Assembly (NCBI GenBank): GCA_027559495.1
Contig: JAMXSV010000023.1
Span: forward strand, 1,674,001-1,738,000
Length of the DNA stretch: 64,000 nucleotides
Direction of reading: 5' to 3'
Origin: Aurifilum marmelostoma
Taxonomy: Eukaryota > Ascomycota > Sordariomycetes > Diaporthales > Cryphonectriaceae
Position 1 is the first letter of the stretch, and the number at the start of each line of letters is the position of its first letter. The notes beneath the pieces were generated by a model. That model did not search any database. It saw nothing but the letters and a program-made list of their open reading frames with translations, and was not told where the DNA came from. Below are positions 35,378 to 46,260 of the stretch, piece by piece. Position numbers and translations under genes: made by a program.

Positions 35378-35496
35378 ACATACGACCATAGGTAGTGGAA
35401 AACTTGGGATCCCGTCCGCTCTCCCCTAAATAAGCCACTAACCGCCGGATTAGTAGTTAAGTGGGTGACCATTAGCGAATACCCGGTGTTGTATGT
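35378..35496 (+). rRNA. 5S ribosomal RNA, divergent isotype
   Basis: 119 nt beginning ACATACGACCATAGG and ending GTTGTATGT, followed by a T-rich terminator (TTTTTGTTTTGTTTTTT). The ends pair as helix I. Invariant blocks of fungal 5S are present: GACCATAG, CCCGTCCGCT, TAAGCCAC, TTAGTAGTT, GTGGGTGACCA and AGCGAAT. Compared with the usual fungal sequence as I remember it, many bases differ, yet helix II (GGTAGTGG at 35391-35398 with CCACTAACC at 35435-35443) and the inner arm (GTTAA 35456-35460 with TTAGC 35472-35476) still pair. Dispersed, heterogeneous 5S genes are normal in Pezizomycotina. Whether this copy is expressed is not known; the preserved pairing argues for function. Confidence 0.9.
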
Positions 35497-35907
35497 TTTT
35501 GTTTTGTTTTTTAATCCTTATTTTTATTTCGTTCCCCCCCCTCCCTGGGCTTTTCCTTACGGATTTGCTTTCATCTCATTTCAAAGAGCCTGAAAATCAA
35601 GCTCTTCTGTTCGGATATAATTCTTTCATCTCTATGATCATGATAGCCAGTCTATATTTACAAAGACAAGTCCTGTACTCTCACTCCCCGGACCTCGGAA
35701 TTTTCAGTTGACCGAGCCGCGGCTGTCTGGTCTCTCTGCAACCTTGGCCCTGGCACTGCCTGGCAACGTGTCTGCGTGTACTGCGACGATTTGCGGGATG
35801 TTCCGACGAGCTTTGGATCTCTCCCACCGTGCCAACCTTTGAGACAACGTCATTGTCTTGCATCTGGATCCACTTCAACAACGACATGAATTTCCGTGTG
35901 GTATAGA

Positions 35908-35915
35908 TATTTAAA
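35908..35915 (+). promoter_or_regulatory. TATA-like box upstream of TspO gene
   Basis: TATTTAAA about 100 bp before the start codon at 36015. The spacing suits a TATA element; only sequence resemblance supports it. Confidence 0.35.
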
Positions 35916-36014
35916 GACCAGGAATGACCTGCCGCCATTTCTGAGGACCTCAACGAGGAAGACGTCCGGTCTCAAAAGCACAACTTCGGATTGGAACAAC
36001 AATCGAACTGCACC

Positions 36015-36670
36015 ATGACGACCTACATCTCAGCGCTGACCCTCCCCGACAGGATCTTCGCCAGCCCGGCGGCGTCCATCTTGACACCCATTGTTCTGGG
36101 CAGCGGAGTCGGCATTGGCATAAGCAGTGAGTTGAAATACCTAGCCAGCCTTCCCCTACTCCTTGACACGTGTACAGTATATAACTATATGCTCATTACT
36201 TTATGCCCCCCACAGACAAGAAGACCAAAGACACGTACATGTCCCTCCGTCAACCTCCTCTCTCGCCACCAACCTGGGTCTTCGGCCCTGTCTGGACACT
36301 CCTTTACGGCCTCATGGGATACGCCGCCCACCGCGCCTGGACCACCGGAACCTCGCCTCTCAACTCGACCGAGCTCATCCGCACGACCCGCCATGCTGCT
36401 ACCGTCTACTCGGTCCAGCTGGTCTTGAACCTCGTCTGGACGCCGCTGTTCTTTGGGCTCAAGCAGCCTGTAGCGGCCCTGGCTGACATCACGGCTCTCA
36501 TCGGCGCCAACGTCTACCTGACGTACCTGTGGGCTGATGTCGACAAGGTCTCGGCCTACTGCATGGTGCCCTACCTCGGCTGGTTGGGTTTTGCGACTTA
36601 TCTCTGTGCCGGCGTGGGTTATGTCAATGGATGGAACTTGAAGGGTACCAAGACTGCCAAGTCCGAGTAA
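36015..36670 (+). CDS. TspO/MBR (translocator protein) family
   Basis: Two exons, 36015-36126 and 36216-36670, with an 89-bp intron GTGAGT...CACAG; 188 residues, slightly longer than the usual 160-180. The first helix is SILTPIVLGSGVGIGIS; the split codon gives Asn. The family hallmark YMSLRQPPLSPPTWVFGPVW plus TLLYGLMGYA follows, then helices with VYSVQLVLNLVWTPLFFGL, ALADITALIGANVYLTYLWA and YLGWLGFATYLCAGVGYVNG plus the family-typical end WN. TspO proteins are five-helix membrane proteins of mitochondria or ER that bind porphyrins and sterols. In fungi their role is not settled. The stop is 55 bp from the stop of the BTB-like gene on the other strand, so the 3' UTRs must overlap. Confidence 0.93.
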
Positions 36671-36725
36671 GGAGGACGGTAACGATGTGCTTGACCTTCT
36701 CTCCGCTGAGAACCAATTAATAAAA

Positions 36726-38020
36726 TTAATAGAGATAGAACCCATATTTGCTTTCCAGCTCTAGTCCCTCCACGCCAGCCTCCAGCTCCTCCAGCCTCTC
36801 CGTAAGCCCACTCGTGTTGGCACCACACTTGTGCGCAAAGACAGACTTTCCATTCATCTCCGGAGACGATTCGGGCGTCAGCGCCTGGCCTGAATGGGTC
36901 TTTGGTGACGTCCTCTTCCTAGACGACGACAACGACGTGCTCAGTGACAAGAAGCCGGGCACGAACTTTTCTACCTGGGCCTCGGCCTCACCCACGGCTT
37001 GCTTGATGCTGGCAAAGCTGACCCCTGCAAAGGGCCTCGTGGGCCTGGGCCAGACCAGCTGGACTCGGTGCAGTGTTCTGACCAGAGCGCCGAGCAGGAA
37101 CGTGTCGCAGCCGAGATGGCATGATGATGTCGCCGCTGTTTTTGATAGGGCCTCGGTAGTCTCGTGCACAGCGTCTAGCGACTTGCTCACCAGCTGCTGT
37201 CTGCGAGCGTCAATTTCCCCTATAGTCCGTGTCAATAAGCGTTCTACCCCACTGACAATTAAAAGAAGCAACGCAGCTTCTTTGTTTCCGGGAAGCGCTT
37301 ACTGATGACCCCCTCTCTCACCTGAAGCCCCAAGCTTCGAATCGGCCCGTCACTCTGCAACACCGCCGCTCGAGTTGACTTCCTGAACACCTCGACCTTG
37401 CGAAAAATATACGCTACGTACAGCCAAAGCACGAGATCTCTCCCGTACTCATTCGGCACCGGGTCATCGCCATTCACTAGATTGTCAAACCACCGGTCCG
37501 CATATGCCTCCACAGCATCGGCGCACCGGAACGCATCGACAAACACCGCCACCTTGGCCAGCGTCTCGAGGGTCACGGCCCTGGGGACCTTGCGCCCGCG
37601 CCCGTGGAGTATGTCCATCACGATGATTACCGCTGCGGGATCATACCCCGCCAGCGTGATATGCACCCGGCCGTCGTCGTCGTCATCATCGTCAGCCCCG
37701 ACATCTGTCTGGCTCAGGTGCCGGAACTTGTTGCGGAAGTGTTTCGACGCCAGGCTGAGGTGCTTGGACGAGACCTTGATCCGCACCTCTGGAGAGGACG
37801 CTATGCTCGCGTAGATGTTGTGGGGCGGGCGCGATGTGCCGCGCAGAATGCCTGCGTAGACGGATGTGTCGGCGGCGGCGGCGGCGGGCGACGGTGGCGG
37901 GGTGTCGGCTTGTTGCCAGGGCGCAAAGGCCGCGGAGGAGTAGGGGATGATGAGCAGGGTGTCTGCTTCTGGGTCGACTTCGTAGAATTTATACATCTTG
38001 TTTCGGTCTCTTGGGGTCAC
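36726..38020 (-). CDS. BTB/POZ-like domain protein
   Basis: Two exons, 38020-37303 and 37219-36726, joined by an 83-bp intron (GTAAGC...TATAG) to give 403 residues. Exon 1 holds the fungal BTB-like pattern: IRIKVSSKHLSLASKHFRNK-type segment (here EVRIKVSSKHLSLASKHFRN), an Asp run, then RVHITLAGYDPAAVIIVMDI and LETLAKVAVFVDAFRCADAV with AYADRWFDNL. BTB domains mediate dimerisation or bind Cullin-3; this fungal subfamily is uncharacterised. Exon 2 has REIDARRQQLVSKSLDAVHE, a TLHRVQLVWPRPTRPF patch, a Ser/Arg segment and a C-terminal acidic coiled-coil-like end LTERLEELEAGVEGLELESK. Start at 38020 (MTPRDRNKM) or at 37996 (MYKFYEVD); the latter is equally good. Tail to tail with TspO. Confidence 0.85.
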
Positions 38021-38197
38021 GTCGGGATGGTGTTTGTGTGCGCGGTGGGCCCTCGAGGGTTATCATGGGGTAAGCCGCCTTATTATCCTGAAGTCTCGCC
38101 GTGAAAAAAAAAAAAAAAAAAAAAATTAAAAGATCTAATCAATTCGATCACTGCCTTTTTGATCGTCGAAGCATATTTAAATTCTCATATCTGCTTA

Positions 38198-38213
38198 TTG
38201 ATACGCGTATCAA
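38198..38213. promoter_or_regulatory. Perfect 16-bp palindrome with MluI core
   Basis: TTGATACGCGTATCAA equals its own reverse complement. The centre ACGCGT is the core bound by MBF-type cell-cycle factors in yeasts. It lies 178 bp upstream of the BTB-like gene start, so it may be a dimer-binding site in that promoter. Confidence 0.35.
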
Positions 38214-40481
38214 AGGTGAGATTACGCGAGCAAGCCATTTCATCACGCAATTGAACTTGGAGTTGTCCTTGGCTCCTTGGCCGGACCGACAACGCTAAGG
38301 AGCGGCCTCATTTTGGATCGACATTTGTCCTAGTGGGCTATCAGAGGAGTGGGCTCTGGGCTCAATGGCTTTCGGAAAGGAGAGAAGAGAGAGAAGGAAG
38401 AAAAAGAAAATGCGTGAATGAGACTAGTTGAGTCCAGTATTGAGATGCGGAAACTACCAATATCCAAAGCGTTGTATAGGTATTGAAAGCTTCTCAATCT
38501 GCAAGCAAAAGCCGTTTCTAGGCACTTGGAAGATATTTCAATGCGTTATTGCATAAGATCACAGTGGCATAGAAGACTTGGTAGTGAATCTCGTGCTGTG
38601 GAGTGAAAATGTTGCGTGCGCACAAAGTTTTCGACTTCTGCATTTTTGAAGCACTTTGAGAACAACCTAAGTATCGTCGAGGATCTGATATTACAATGGC
38701 CCAATTATGGAGAGCCATAATCGACCCTTGTGGAGCAATGATTAAGAATTCAATGGATGTGGCTGATGGCTCGAAAGCGACTGAATCGGAGCAAGGTAGT
38801 GGATTCTGCAAAGGCTACATGATTTGAATAGCAGTATTACTGGACCAGGTTGTGCATTTGAACACCATTACTTGTGTCAAGAATGACACATCAAGGGTGT
38901 GCAGGCCTATTTTCATGTCTGCGAGACTGTTAAAAGTGTGACCGGAGCCTTATGTGCAAGAAAAGCCTTTGCAATCTTGAGACAATACTGCAACAGACAC
39001 AAAATGATCTCAGCACACTTCGACAGTTCAAGGGACATACATTCATGCCTTGGAAGATTCATCGCTCTTCCAGTCAAGAATCAGCATGTTAACCTTGGAA
39101 GCCAAGTAGACAGCAGACAGCCGTGGGTTACGGCCTCCTTCTCGGTGATCGTCAGTCTCTCTCTGAGTATGCACTGTCAGACTGCAATTACCACCAGCCA
39201 CTTTCACTGCCCTGAGCACGTGCGCTCGCTTTGCAAAGAGTCCAAAGCCCGCAGTTTCCGGGCCAAGCATCCTGTGGTACCGCCACGCAATGACGATGGT
39301 CACATGCTCGGCGTTCTGTCTTGCGAAGTGATTGAAACCAGTCGTTTCGTTTCACGTCATCTGCATGCCTTGACCGCCTCCTTTTCAGGGCATCCTGTTG
39401 TAGACCTGCACACCAACGCGACAACCCTTCCAAGGTTCCAGTTGCCAGTGCATCAGCCCTGCCGGTGGGCTTATGACACACGACCAGGGCGAACTGGCTG
39501 ATCGGGCGCACGATTAGGCACTTGAAAAATGTAACCACGAGGTACTACTGTACATGTCATGTAGTACATCTACCTTGGAGTTTGGCGGTCAGTGAAAGTG
39601 CTGGCAGTGCAGGTTCTTCACGCACGCGGAGAGCCACTCACATACCACCACGAATGCAAGAGGAAAAAGAAAGAAAGAAAAAAAAAGAAGCGAATGCAAC
39701 CGCATCTGCAGGTGGGTCATTCAGGCTGGCAAAGCGAGCCGAGTACAACCGCATTTTACGACGCTGGGGGAAACAAAAAAAAAAAAAAAAAAAAAAGAAC
39801 AGCTACGACGTGCAGTAGTTGAAACTGGCGACGTGCCGCTTTTGGATATGATGTGGGATGTGTATCTCCCACCCCCTCCCCCCTTCGATGCGGTGGAAGA
39901 CACCAATGGACCAGTCACAGTGGTAGCCCTTTTTTTGGTGTGCGTCTTGACAGGTCACCGGCTTGCAGCTCATATTACTGCATACGCAGTCCTGATGACC
40001 ATATGCAGAAAGTCGGTGAGAATCACTTCCTGTCAAACTTTCTGGCCACCACTTTTCAAAACCTCACCTGCAGAGCGCGTCGGAATGTTACGTGCAGCAC
40101 ACTCTCAGGGCAGACACGGAATCCGAGCCTTGAGGAGTGGGCAGAAAAATGCCACGTGTCTAGCTTGAGGAGATGGATCGCTAACCTCGCAAGAGACTTC
40201 TCTACGTTCTATAACAGGTAACATGCGTACGGCAGAAATAGCAGACGAGCTCAACGTATGGAACCTCAAGCTCTGTGTGAGAACGCTCGTGAAGATGGGT
40301 TGCAGGAGGTGGCGAACTTCCCAGGGCCCCAGACCCTAACCCTTCAAGGCATGACTACTGCACCTGGGAAACTAGAAACACCAAACATGCAGGCACCACC
40401 TGCAAGCAAGACATCTTGACACCACGTCGTCCGAGGTCCCCCACACACCCCGTCCTCTTCCTTGATCCACGCCCATACGAG

Positions 40482-40502
40482 CACACACACACACACACAC
40501 AC
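40482..40502. repeat. (CA)n microsatellite
   Basis: About ten CA units in the gene desert. The antisense reading gives the Cys/Val runs of three short frames at 40344-40578, which are therefore not genes. Confidence 0.9.
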
Positions 40503-42240
40503 CTCTCTCCAACTCCAGAAGCAGCCATCCCCGCCACGCAGCATGGCCACCAGCCATCATGACCAATTCATCCTCCATTCTAGCACATTGAATTCTTGCC
40601 GAATATCAGCCATTGGATCTCTTGGCCACCGCTGATGAGAAATCGGCCACGCATTCCGAAGCCGATCACATGTGCGCCACGAGTTCTTGCGCAGACGCGA
40701 GGCCACGACGACAGCTAGGACTTTTTCCACTTTTGCCATGCACCCGTCATTGTCTGACCAGCAAGGCCAGGTGCTGGAGTGCGTCAAAACGAAACTGGGC
40801 TAATCTCAGGGTCTTCTGCCCTTGCGCGCCGCGGCACTGCCGCCTCGGGAGCAGTTTGATGTCATCACCTGCTGCTGTGTTCATGGCCACACCTGGCCTT
40901 CCGAGGTCGCTGGCACCAGAGTAGGTATCAACTATGCAAAGGAAAAAGAAAATACCACTGCCTGGTCTTTCCATGAGCTCGTCTTGGCGGCTGACTACCA
41001 GCTGACCACCCTACGAGTCGTTGCTCTCAGCCGTTGTGGGGCCTCTCTTGCGACTTCACATGGACATCGTTGCAAGCCCGTAGGAGGAGGCCTGCAAGCC
41101 GTGTTGGACAGCAGGCGCGCAACAGGAATTTGTCCATGTCCAAGAGGCATAGACATGCACGTACAAACTGGGGTGAATGAAGCAGCTCACAAGCAGCAAA
41201 GAATTACGCTGGGCTGAGATGTCAGTCAGCGACTGGATAGTGGTGGAGGTGTGGGCCAGCGCAAGAATCCCATCGAGACACGAGCCGCAACATGCCGCAG
41301 CAACCTGGACCACGAGCCGGCCATGACCGCCCAGAGCGGGCATACGCGGGAAACCTTCTCGAGGTGGCTGTGGCCACGTACTATTCGTTTCCACAAGATG
41401 TTCTGGAGTCACGAGCGCATTCTTCTGTCACCATCTCTGTTCTAGCGGCAGATCTGCGATGACCTGGTCGGTTCGCGAAGAGACCAAACACCCACGACTG
41501 TCGACTCGGCCAAGCACGGAGTTCGCGCCTCCTGGTCCACAATGTCCCATCACGTACAGGGCAGCCTGCAGCGCCGAGCACACGGAAACAAGTGAAACCT
41601 CGAGTCGTCACGGACATCCAATGCAAGGCACCACGACTGCAGCGTGCTACATGGAGACCACGTGCAGGCGCCGAGTTGAACAAGACCAAGGGACCTGCTT
41701 CGTGGCAACGCATTACACGTCTCACTGCATCTGCAGAAGGCTACTGCAAGAACACGCAGAAGCACTCAGTTCACCGACCATCACATGTGCAGCAGATGCG
41801 AGAAGCAGTGCAGCACAACACAATATACTCTCGTCTGCCGAGTAGCGCGAGCGTGTTGTTGCGAGGACACTGGGGAGGCTGACGGACCCACACGCGCTCA
41901 GCAGACCCCGGCTAAAACCTGCTGTGGTACTATTACGGGGTACTGCTGTCCCGATTTCCTATGAGTCAATTGGCCAACTGCTGCGAGTTGGCCACGTCTT
42001 GTTGCGCTGAATCCTGCACTTTGACAACCACAACCTCTCTCTCTCCAAGGTCCAAGCTTGTCCTTCTTGCGGCTGAGGCTCAGACCAGAAAACCAGCCGG
42101 GGTCGATGACCGTGCTTGGCACGTCACTTTTCATTCGAGACCGAGATCGATCTGGGATGGGGGGAGGGGTGGTTCCTGCATAGCTCTGTCGCGCAGCCCG
42201 CGGTGCATTAGCTCCAGGCAGCATAGCCACTCTGCGGCCC

Positions 42241-42269
42241 AGCAGGCACTCAGCAGGCACTCAGCAGGC
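42241..42269. repeat. 11-bp tandem repeat AGCAGGCACTC
   Basis: Two exact copies at 42241-42251 and 42252-42262 and a partial third copy (AGCAGGC). Only direct repeat of this kind noticed in the desert. Confidence 0.85.
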
Positions 42270-44092
42270 GCTGTATTGGCAAACTTGACTTCTTCTGCAG
42301 CGGGTGTCATTTCTGGCACAGCGCAGTCGAGCGCCGCGCCGCGGCAAGTCTGGCCTTCATCATCCGCCGACCCCTCCCCCTGCACGGTTCTCTTTCTGTC
42401 CGTCAGCCTGCATTGCAGTGCGTTTCAGGGTCTTGGACTCGAATCCCGCAAATGTATGCTTTAGTGGGCAAAACGTGGCCGGCAAGACGGCCTCCAGGCT
42501 GCTCACGTCGGCCAAGACCTATTTTGGGCGGCTTTGTTCTCTGCAATCCCACGCAGTTGGTACAGTACTACTACGGCTAAGCAGTACACTATGGTAGTGG
42601 GTGTGGCATTCGTCGCATGTGCCCCCCCCCCCTCCACCCCCCGGGTGCCGTGCTGGTATGGCTCTGCACTGTCATCTTTGGTCAAGCGCAGCCTCGATCA
42701 TCTCTCACATCAACCCCAATGCTCGTCATCAATCGCAAGTGCCGCCCCTGCATGTATGCACAGCATCTCCGCAATCTGGAGGAGGACAGAGTGGCCCACT
42801 GCCAGACTATCCAGGTAGGCGGTGGCATCAAATGTGCAGAACATTGGTCACCAGACTCGAGCTCTGATGACGCTGCTGCAGAGCCCCCCCCCCCCCAAAT
42901 TCCCCAAACATTTTATTCTGTCTGCCTTGCATGGCGCATCGTTGTTTCAAGGCGACCAGCTCCATGCTGATTGCGTGCTAAATACACGCCACCGGCGTGA
43001 AAAGGCCAGACGACACTCAGGTGTCTACGGTCTCCCACCACCGCGCATTGTCGCAGGTGATGCCGTCCCGTCTCGTACCAAATTTTGGTTTTGCGACAGC
43101 CTAGCGAGGCTGTGGAAAGGGAAAAATCGTCAGCAACTAGTCGGTTGCCTCCGCGTATGACCTTTCCAGTTTGGTCTAGCTGCTGGCAGTTGTGCTGGTG
43201 ACCCCCTCAATGCGAAGACTTCCTGGCGACACGCTTTTGTCTGTTGTTGGGGAGCGCTGACGGAGATGTGAGGTCTGCCTCGTGGCCAATCATGCCGCGC
43301 AAGCTGAAGACGTACCTGTCGAGTTGACACGGGGACGACGAGGAGAGCCAACAACGAAGCCCTGCAATCTGAGCCGATCATGGAGGAGCGAAGAGGTGTG
43401 GGCGAACGGCGCCTGCTTGTACACACCAACACCAACACCACCACCACCACCATCAAGATACAGTACGTACCCGCTGCGGGCGAAGCCAGGACACAACCCC
43501 TGCTTGGGCATGACGGCATGGGACCCCTGAGCAGACATACCCTTGGCCGCTGGCCGCTGGCCGATTGACTCCACGGCCTTCGAAGGTGGTCACGACCTCA
43601 CCTATCTACCACACCTGGCCTGCCCTTCTGATGGCCACCTATAATTAAGGGCTCTAATCCAGATCTTCAGCCCTCTCTGGTCGTGGTCCAAATCTCACTT
43701 TCCAAGCATCCATTGACTAGCCGTTACAAGAGACCGGTTTCGAATATCACCAACAGTTCTTCTCATCGCCCTGAGGCTACAACAAGTAATCTCACTTTGG
43801 CCCGTCTCGACCATCTTGAAGCCCGTCTCATAGGCGGCTACTCGGCCTCACTGCCTACACACCCTTCTTCCCTCTCTCATAATCTCCTTATTACTTTTAC
43901 ATTGTCTCTCCCAAAAGAGCCGTCTCTCTTCTGGTCCCCCCCCCTCTCTCTCATCACGGGCAACCCTCATGTCTTCAAGGTCACTTTACTTTTTAATTAT
44001 ACACTTTCTTTCTGACACAGCCGACTGACATTCATTGTACGTGACCGGACTTGGGCTGGGCCTGAGTGCTTGTTCGTGGGCGGCCTGACAAT

Positions 44093-44116
44093 AACAACAA
44101 CAACAACAACAACAAC
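44093..44116 (+). repeat. (AAC)n repeat in the probable 5' leader
   Basis: About eight AAC units some 250 nt upstream of the start codon at 44366. Unstructured A/C-rich leaders are common in strongly translated fungal mRNAs. Confidence 0.85.
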
Positions 44117-44365
44117 ACATTTTACCAACAAGAACAATTCTCAGAAAGCGGCACAGGCTACCACTTTGTCCGTCTTTGTCCACTTCGAGGATCGCCACCA
44201 ACACACCATATACGGGGCCCTGTGGCTCTGTCATATAGTCACTTGTTGTCAACCCTACTCCGGCATTTTTTGAGTCACGAGCCTTCTCGAGCTCTCGTAG
44301 AAATAGACCTGGCTCGCCACCACATACCCAGAAGCACAAGCATCCAGCCCAAACAACAATTCACA

Positions 44366-45649
44366 ATGGCACAGAAATACCATACTCAGATCCTCTCCGA
44401 GGAGCGCTCCAAGAACGGGCGAGAGGTCATCATCAGGGAACGTCCAGTCAAGTGCTCGGGCACCTCGGACTGCGAGTACTGCAGCTCTGAGCGGAGATCC
44501 AGACGACCATCCAAGCTCGACTTCGCCTCCTACAGCGGCTCGTCCTCGAGGTCCTCGTCCGTCAAGGACAGACTGCCCACGCCCTACAACTTCGAGTACA
44601 AGCCCGTCCGTCGCTCGTCGCGGGACGGCGACACGGACCGTCACAGGGACAGACGCACCAGCGAGCGTGACCATTACTACAGCGACGGAGAGAGGATGGG
44701 TGACTACAACCTCCGCAGGACCAGCTTATCACGTCCGGCGACCCAGCCCATCCCCATCCCCAAGTCCAAGCCGCGCCGTGCCTCGACCATGTACGAAGAC
44801 GACATCTACGACAGGTACTACAACAACAGCAGCAGCAGCAACAACACCTCCCGTCGGACCGGTGACCGCGACAGCTGGCGGCGCTCGTCCCCTTCACGGC
44901 ACGAGTCAGCCCGCATGTACCCAGGCTTCTACGATACCTACAGCTCACTTGTCCCCGCCAAGGAGTCCTCCCCGCGGCCGTCTCGTCATCGCCACCACCA
45001 CAGCGTGGATGTCCACCAGGACCAGGCTCCCATCAGCTACGGGTCGTCCCCAGTGACCAACTCCCACAGCTCCACCCCCTGGGGCTCCTACCGGTCCTCG
45101 GACCTCCACAGCAGGTCGACCTCCGTGTCCCAGTCGCCGCCCAAGTCGGTCCGCTGGAACGATGACCCTCGCGCCCTCCAGAACGCAAAGATCGACAGCC
45201 GTCCCAAGATCAGCCGCTCCGCCAGCATCCCGGGCGCCGGCACGGGCTCAGCGCACCTCTCGGGCGAGGTCAAGAGCATCCTCAAGAACTCGACGGCCAG
45301 CGCAGCCACCAAGGTGCACCAGAGCGAGGCCGGGTCCGCGCCCGCGGTGCAGGACCTGACGGCCGACCAGTATGCTGCGCTGTACAGGACGGCGCAGAGC
45401 ATCGGCGTCGAGGACAGGGCGACCTCGCCCCAGCGACGGCTGATGAGGGAGCGCGCCTCGAGGGACTACGAGCCCCGCGACATGATGGACAACCTGCGCC
45501 GGCGGATGGGCGGCGGAGGAGGTGACACACGCTATTCCTTCGACATGCCGCCTCGGCGGTTCACGGGCTCGTACGGCGAGAAGCCGTCGAGTGTGAGCAA
45601 GCGGTCCGAAGCCTTTTACGATGACAGGTACGACGACAGGAGGTGGTAA
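44366..45649 (+). CDS. Basic Ser/Arg/Asp-rich disordered protein of unknown function
   Basis: Single exon, 427 residues from ATG 44366, which follows an A/C-rich leader (CACAATGGC). The frame is open 100 codons further up, but that part reads as AAC-repeat leader. The N-terminus MAQKYHTQILSEERSKNGRE then VIIRERPVKCSGTSDCEYCS carries a C-x5-C-x2-C cysteine patch and looks like the conserved core. The rest is disordered: Arg/Asp/Ser blocks (RSSRDGDTDRHRDRRTSERD), SP/SPS phosphorylation-type sites, a His run, a short motif PPKSVRWNDDPRALQNAK, and a more ordered segment VQDLTADQYAALYRTAQSIG near residue 330. The end is Tyr/Asp/Arg-rich (EAFYDDRYDDRRW). The Arg/Asp/Ser mix is RNA-binding-like or phospho-regulated, but this is only composition. 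Its upstream region is exceptionally long. Confidence 0.82.
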   Translation: MAQKYHTQILSEERSKNGREVIIRERPVKCSGTSDCEYCSSERRSRRPSKLDFASYSGSSSRSSSVKDRLPTPYNFEYKPVRRSSRDGDTDRHRDRRTSERDHYYSDGERMGDYNLRRTSLSRPATQPIPIPKSKPRRASTMYEDDIYDRYYNNSSSSNNTSRRTGDRDSWRRSSPSRHESARMYPGFYDTYSSLVPAKESSPRPSRHRHHHSVDVHQDQAPISYGSSPVTNSHSSTPWGSYRSSDLHSRSTSVSQSPPKSVRWNDDPRALQNAKIDSRPKISRSASIPGAGTGSAHLSGEVKSILKNSTASAATKVHQSEAGSAPAVQDLTADQYAALYRTAQSIGVEDRATSPQRRLMRERASRDYEPRDMMDNLRRRMGGGGGDTRYSFDMPPRRFTGSYGEKPSSVSKRSEAFYDDRYDDRRW

Positions 45650-46085
45650 ACAGGGGGTAAAGAGACATTCGTTACTACAAGCCTGATTACAGTCCAGAGG
45701 ATCGAAAATTTAGCGGGATATTGAGGATACATTTTGCATTACTTTGTTTGATACACACACACTCGTTTTGGGACGTATACAAAGGGAAAAAAGACGTTGA
45801 GCTCACGGTTTTACAAACACACAAAAGATACCACTCGTTTTTTTTTAGATGGAAGCTATATATTCATATAGTTTCGTTTTCCTTTGTCAACAAAAATTCA
45901 ATCTGATGTTTATTTTTTATAGAAAAATATCTTTCTGCGTAACACGTTGTCCTGTTCCTTAACCTATCTTTGACTTGTACAGTAGCAGTAGCAGTTGTAA
46001 CCACCACACTGAGACAAGCCGGCTCTAGGAAGTAACACACACACCCCGCCTCCCCATGCATGCGCAGCAGCTGGTCCCTAATCCA

Positions 46086-46086
<1 letters not shown>

Positions 46087-46116
<30 letters not shown>
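46087..46116. repeat. (CA)n microsatellite
   Basis: About 15 CA units in the 3' intergenic region. Confidence 0.9.
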
Positions 46117-46119
<3 letters not shown>

Positions 46120-46226
46120 TTACATACCCTCAATGTAACACATGACGCAAGCCCACCATCCATGACAGCTCGTGAGGCGCCGCGGCTAGACTGAGCCGAA
46201 AGCCCCGAGAGAAACCAAGGCAGTGC

Positions 46227-46260
46227 GCCCACCCACCCACCAACCCACCCACCCACACCC
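46227..46260. repeat. (CCCA)n tetranucleotide repeat
   Basis: About eight imperfect CCCA units with one CCAA variant. The other strand reads TGGG, a G-quadruplex-capable pattern. Confidence 0.85.

Larger units (their letters stand above)
38021..44365. other. Gene desert of about 6.3 kb upstream of the Ser/Arg-rich protein
   Basis: Many frames of 60-200 codons occur on both strands but none has family features, consistent frame bias or splice-linked neighbours. Features inside: A-run 38103-38124; a perfect 16-bp palindrome at 38198-38213; A-run 39774-39796; CA repeat 40482-40502; an 11-bp direct repeat AGCAGGCACTC at 42241-42262; C-runs at 42620-42629 and 42887-42896; CT-rich tracts from 43640 on; and AAC repeats at 44093-44116. 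A TATA-like CCTATAATTAAGG at about 43638-43650 suggests that transcription of the next gene starts near 43.68 kb, giving a leader of some 650-700 nt. The rest may be a very long promoter, a long non-coding RNA or decayed DNA. Confidence 0.5.

Noticed and set aside
38899..39501. 200-codon plus-strand frame in the gene desert
   Set aside because: No domain, signal peptide or frame bias, and a dense set of competing frames; treated as chance.
42425..42455. GGACTCGAATCCC resembling a tRNA T arm; similar GTTCGAGCCCC at about 383
   Set aside because: No A box, acceptor stem or anticodon arm upstream in either case.
44066..44365. Extension of the 44.4-kb gene to an upstream in-frame ATG
   Set aside because: It would translate an AAC-repeat leader; the ATG at 44366 has better context and a natural protein start.
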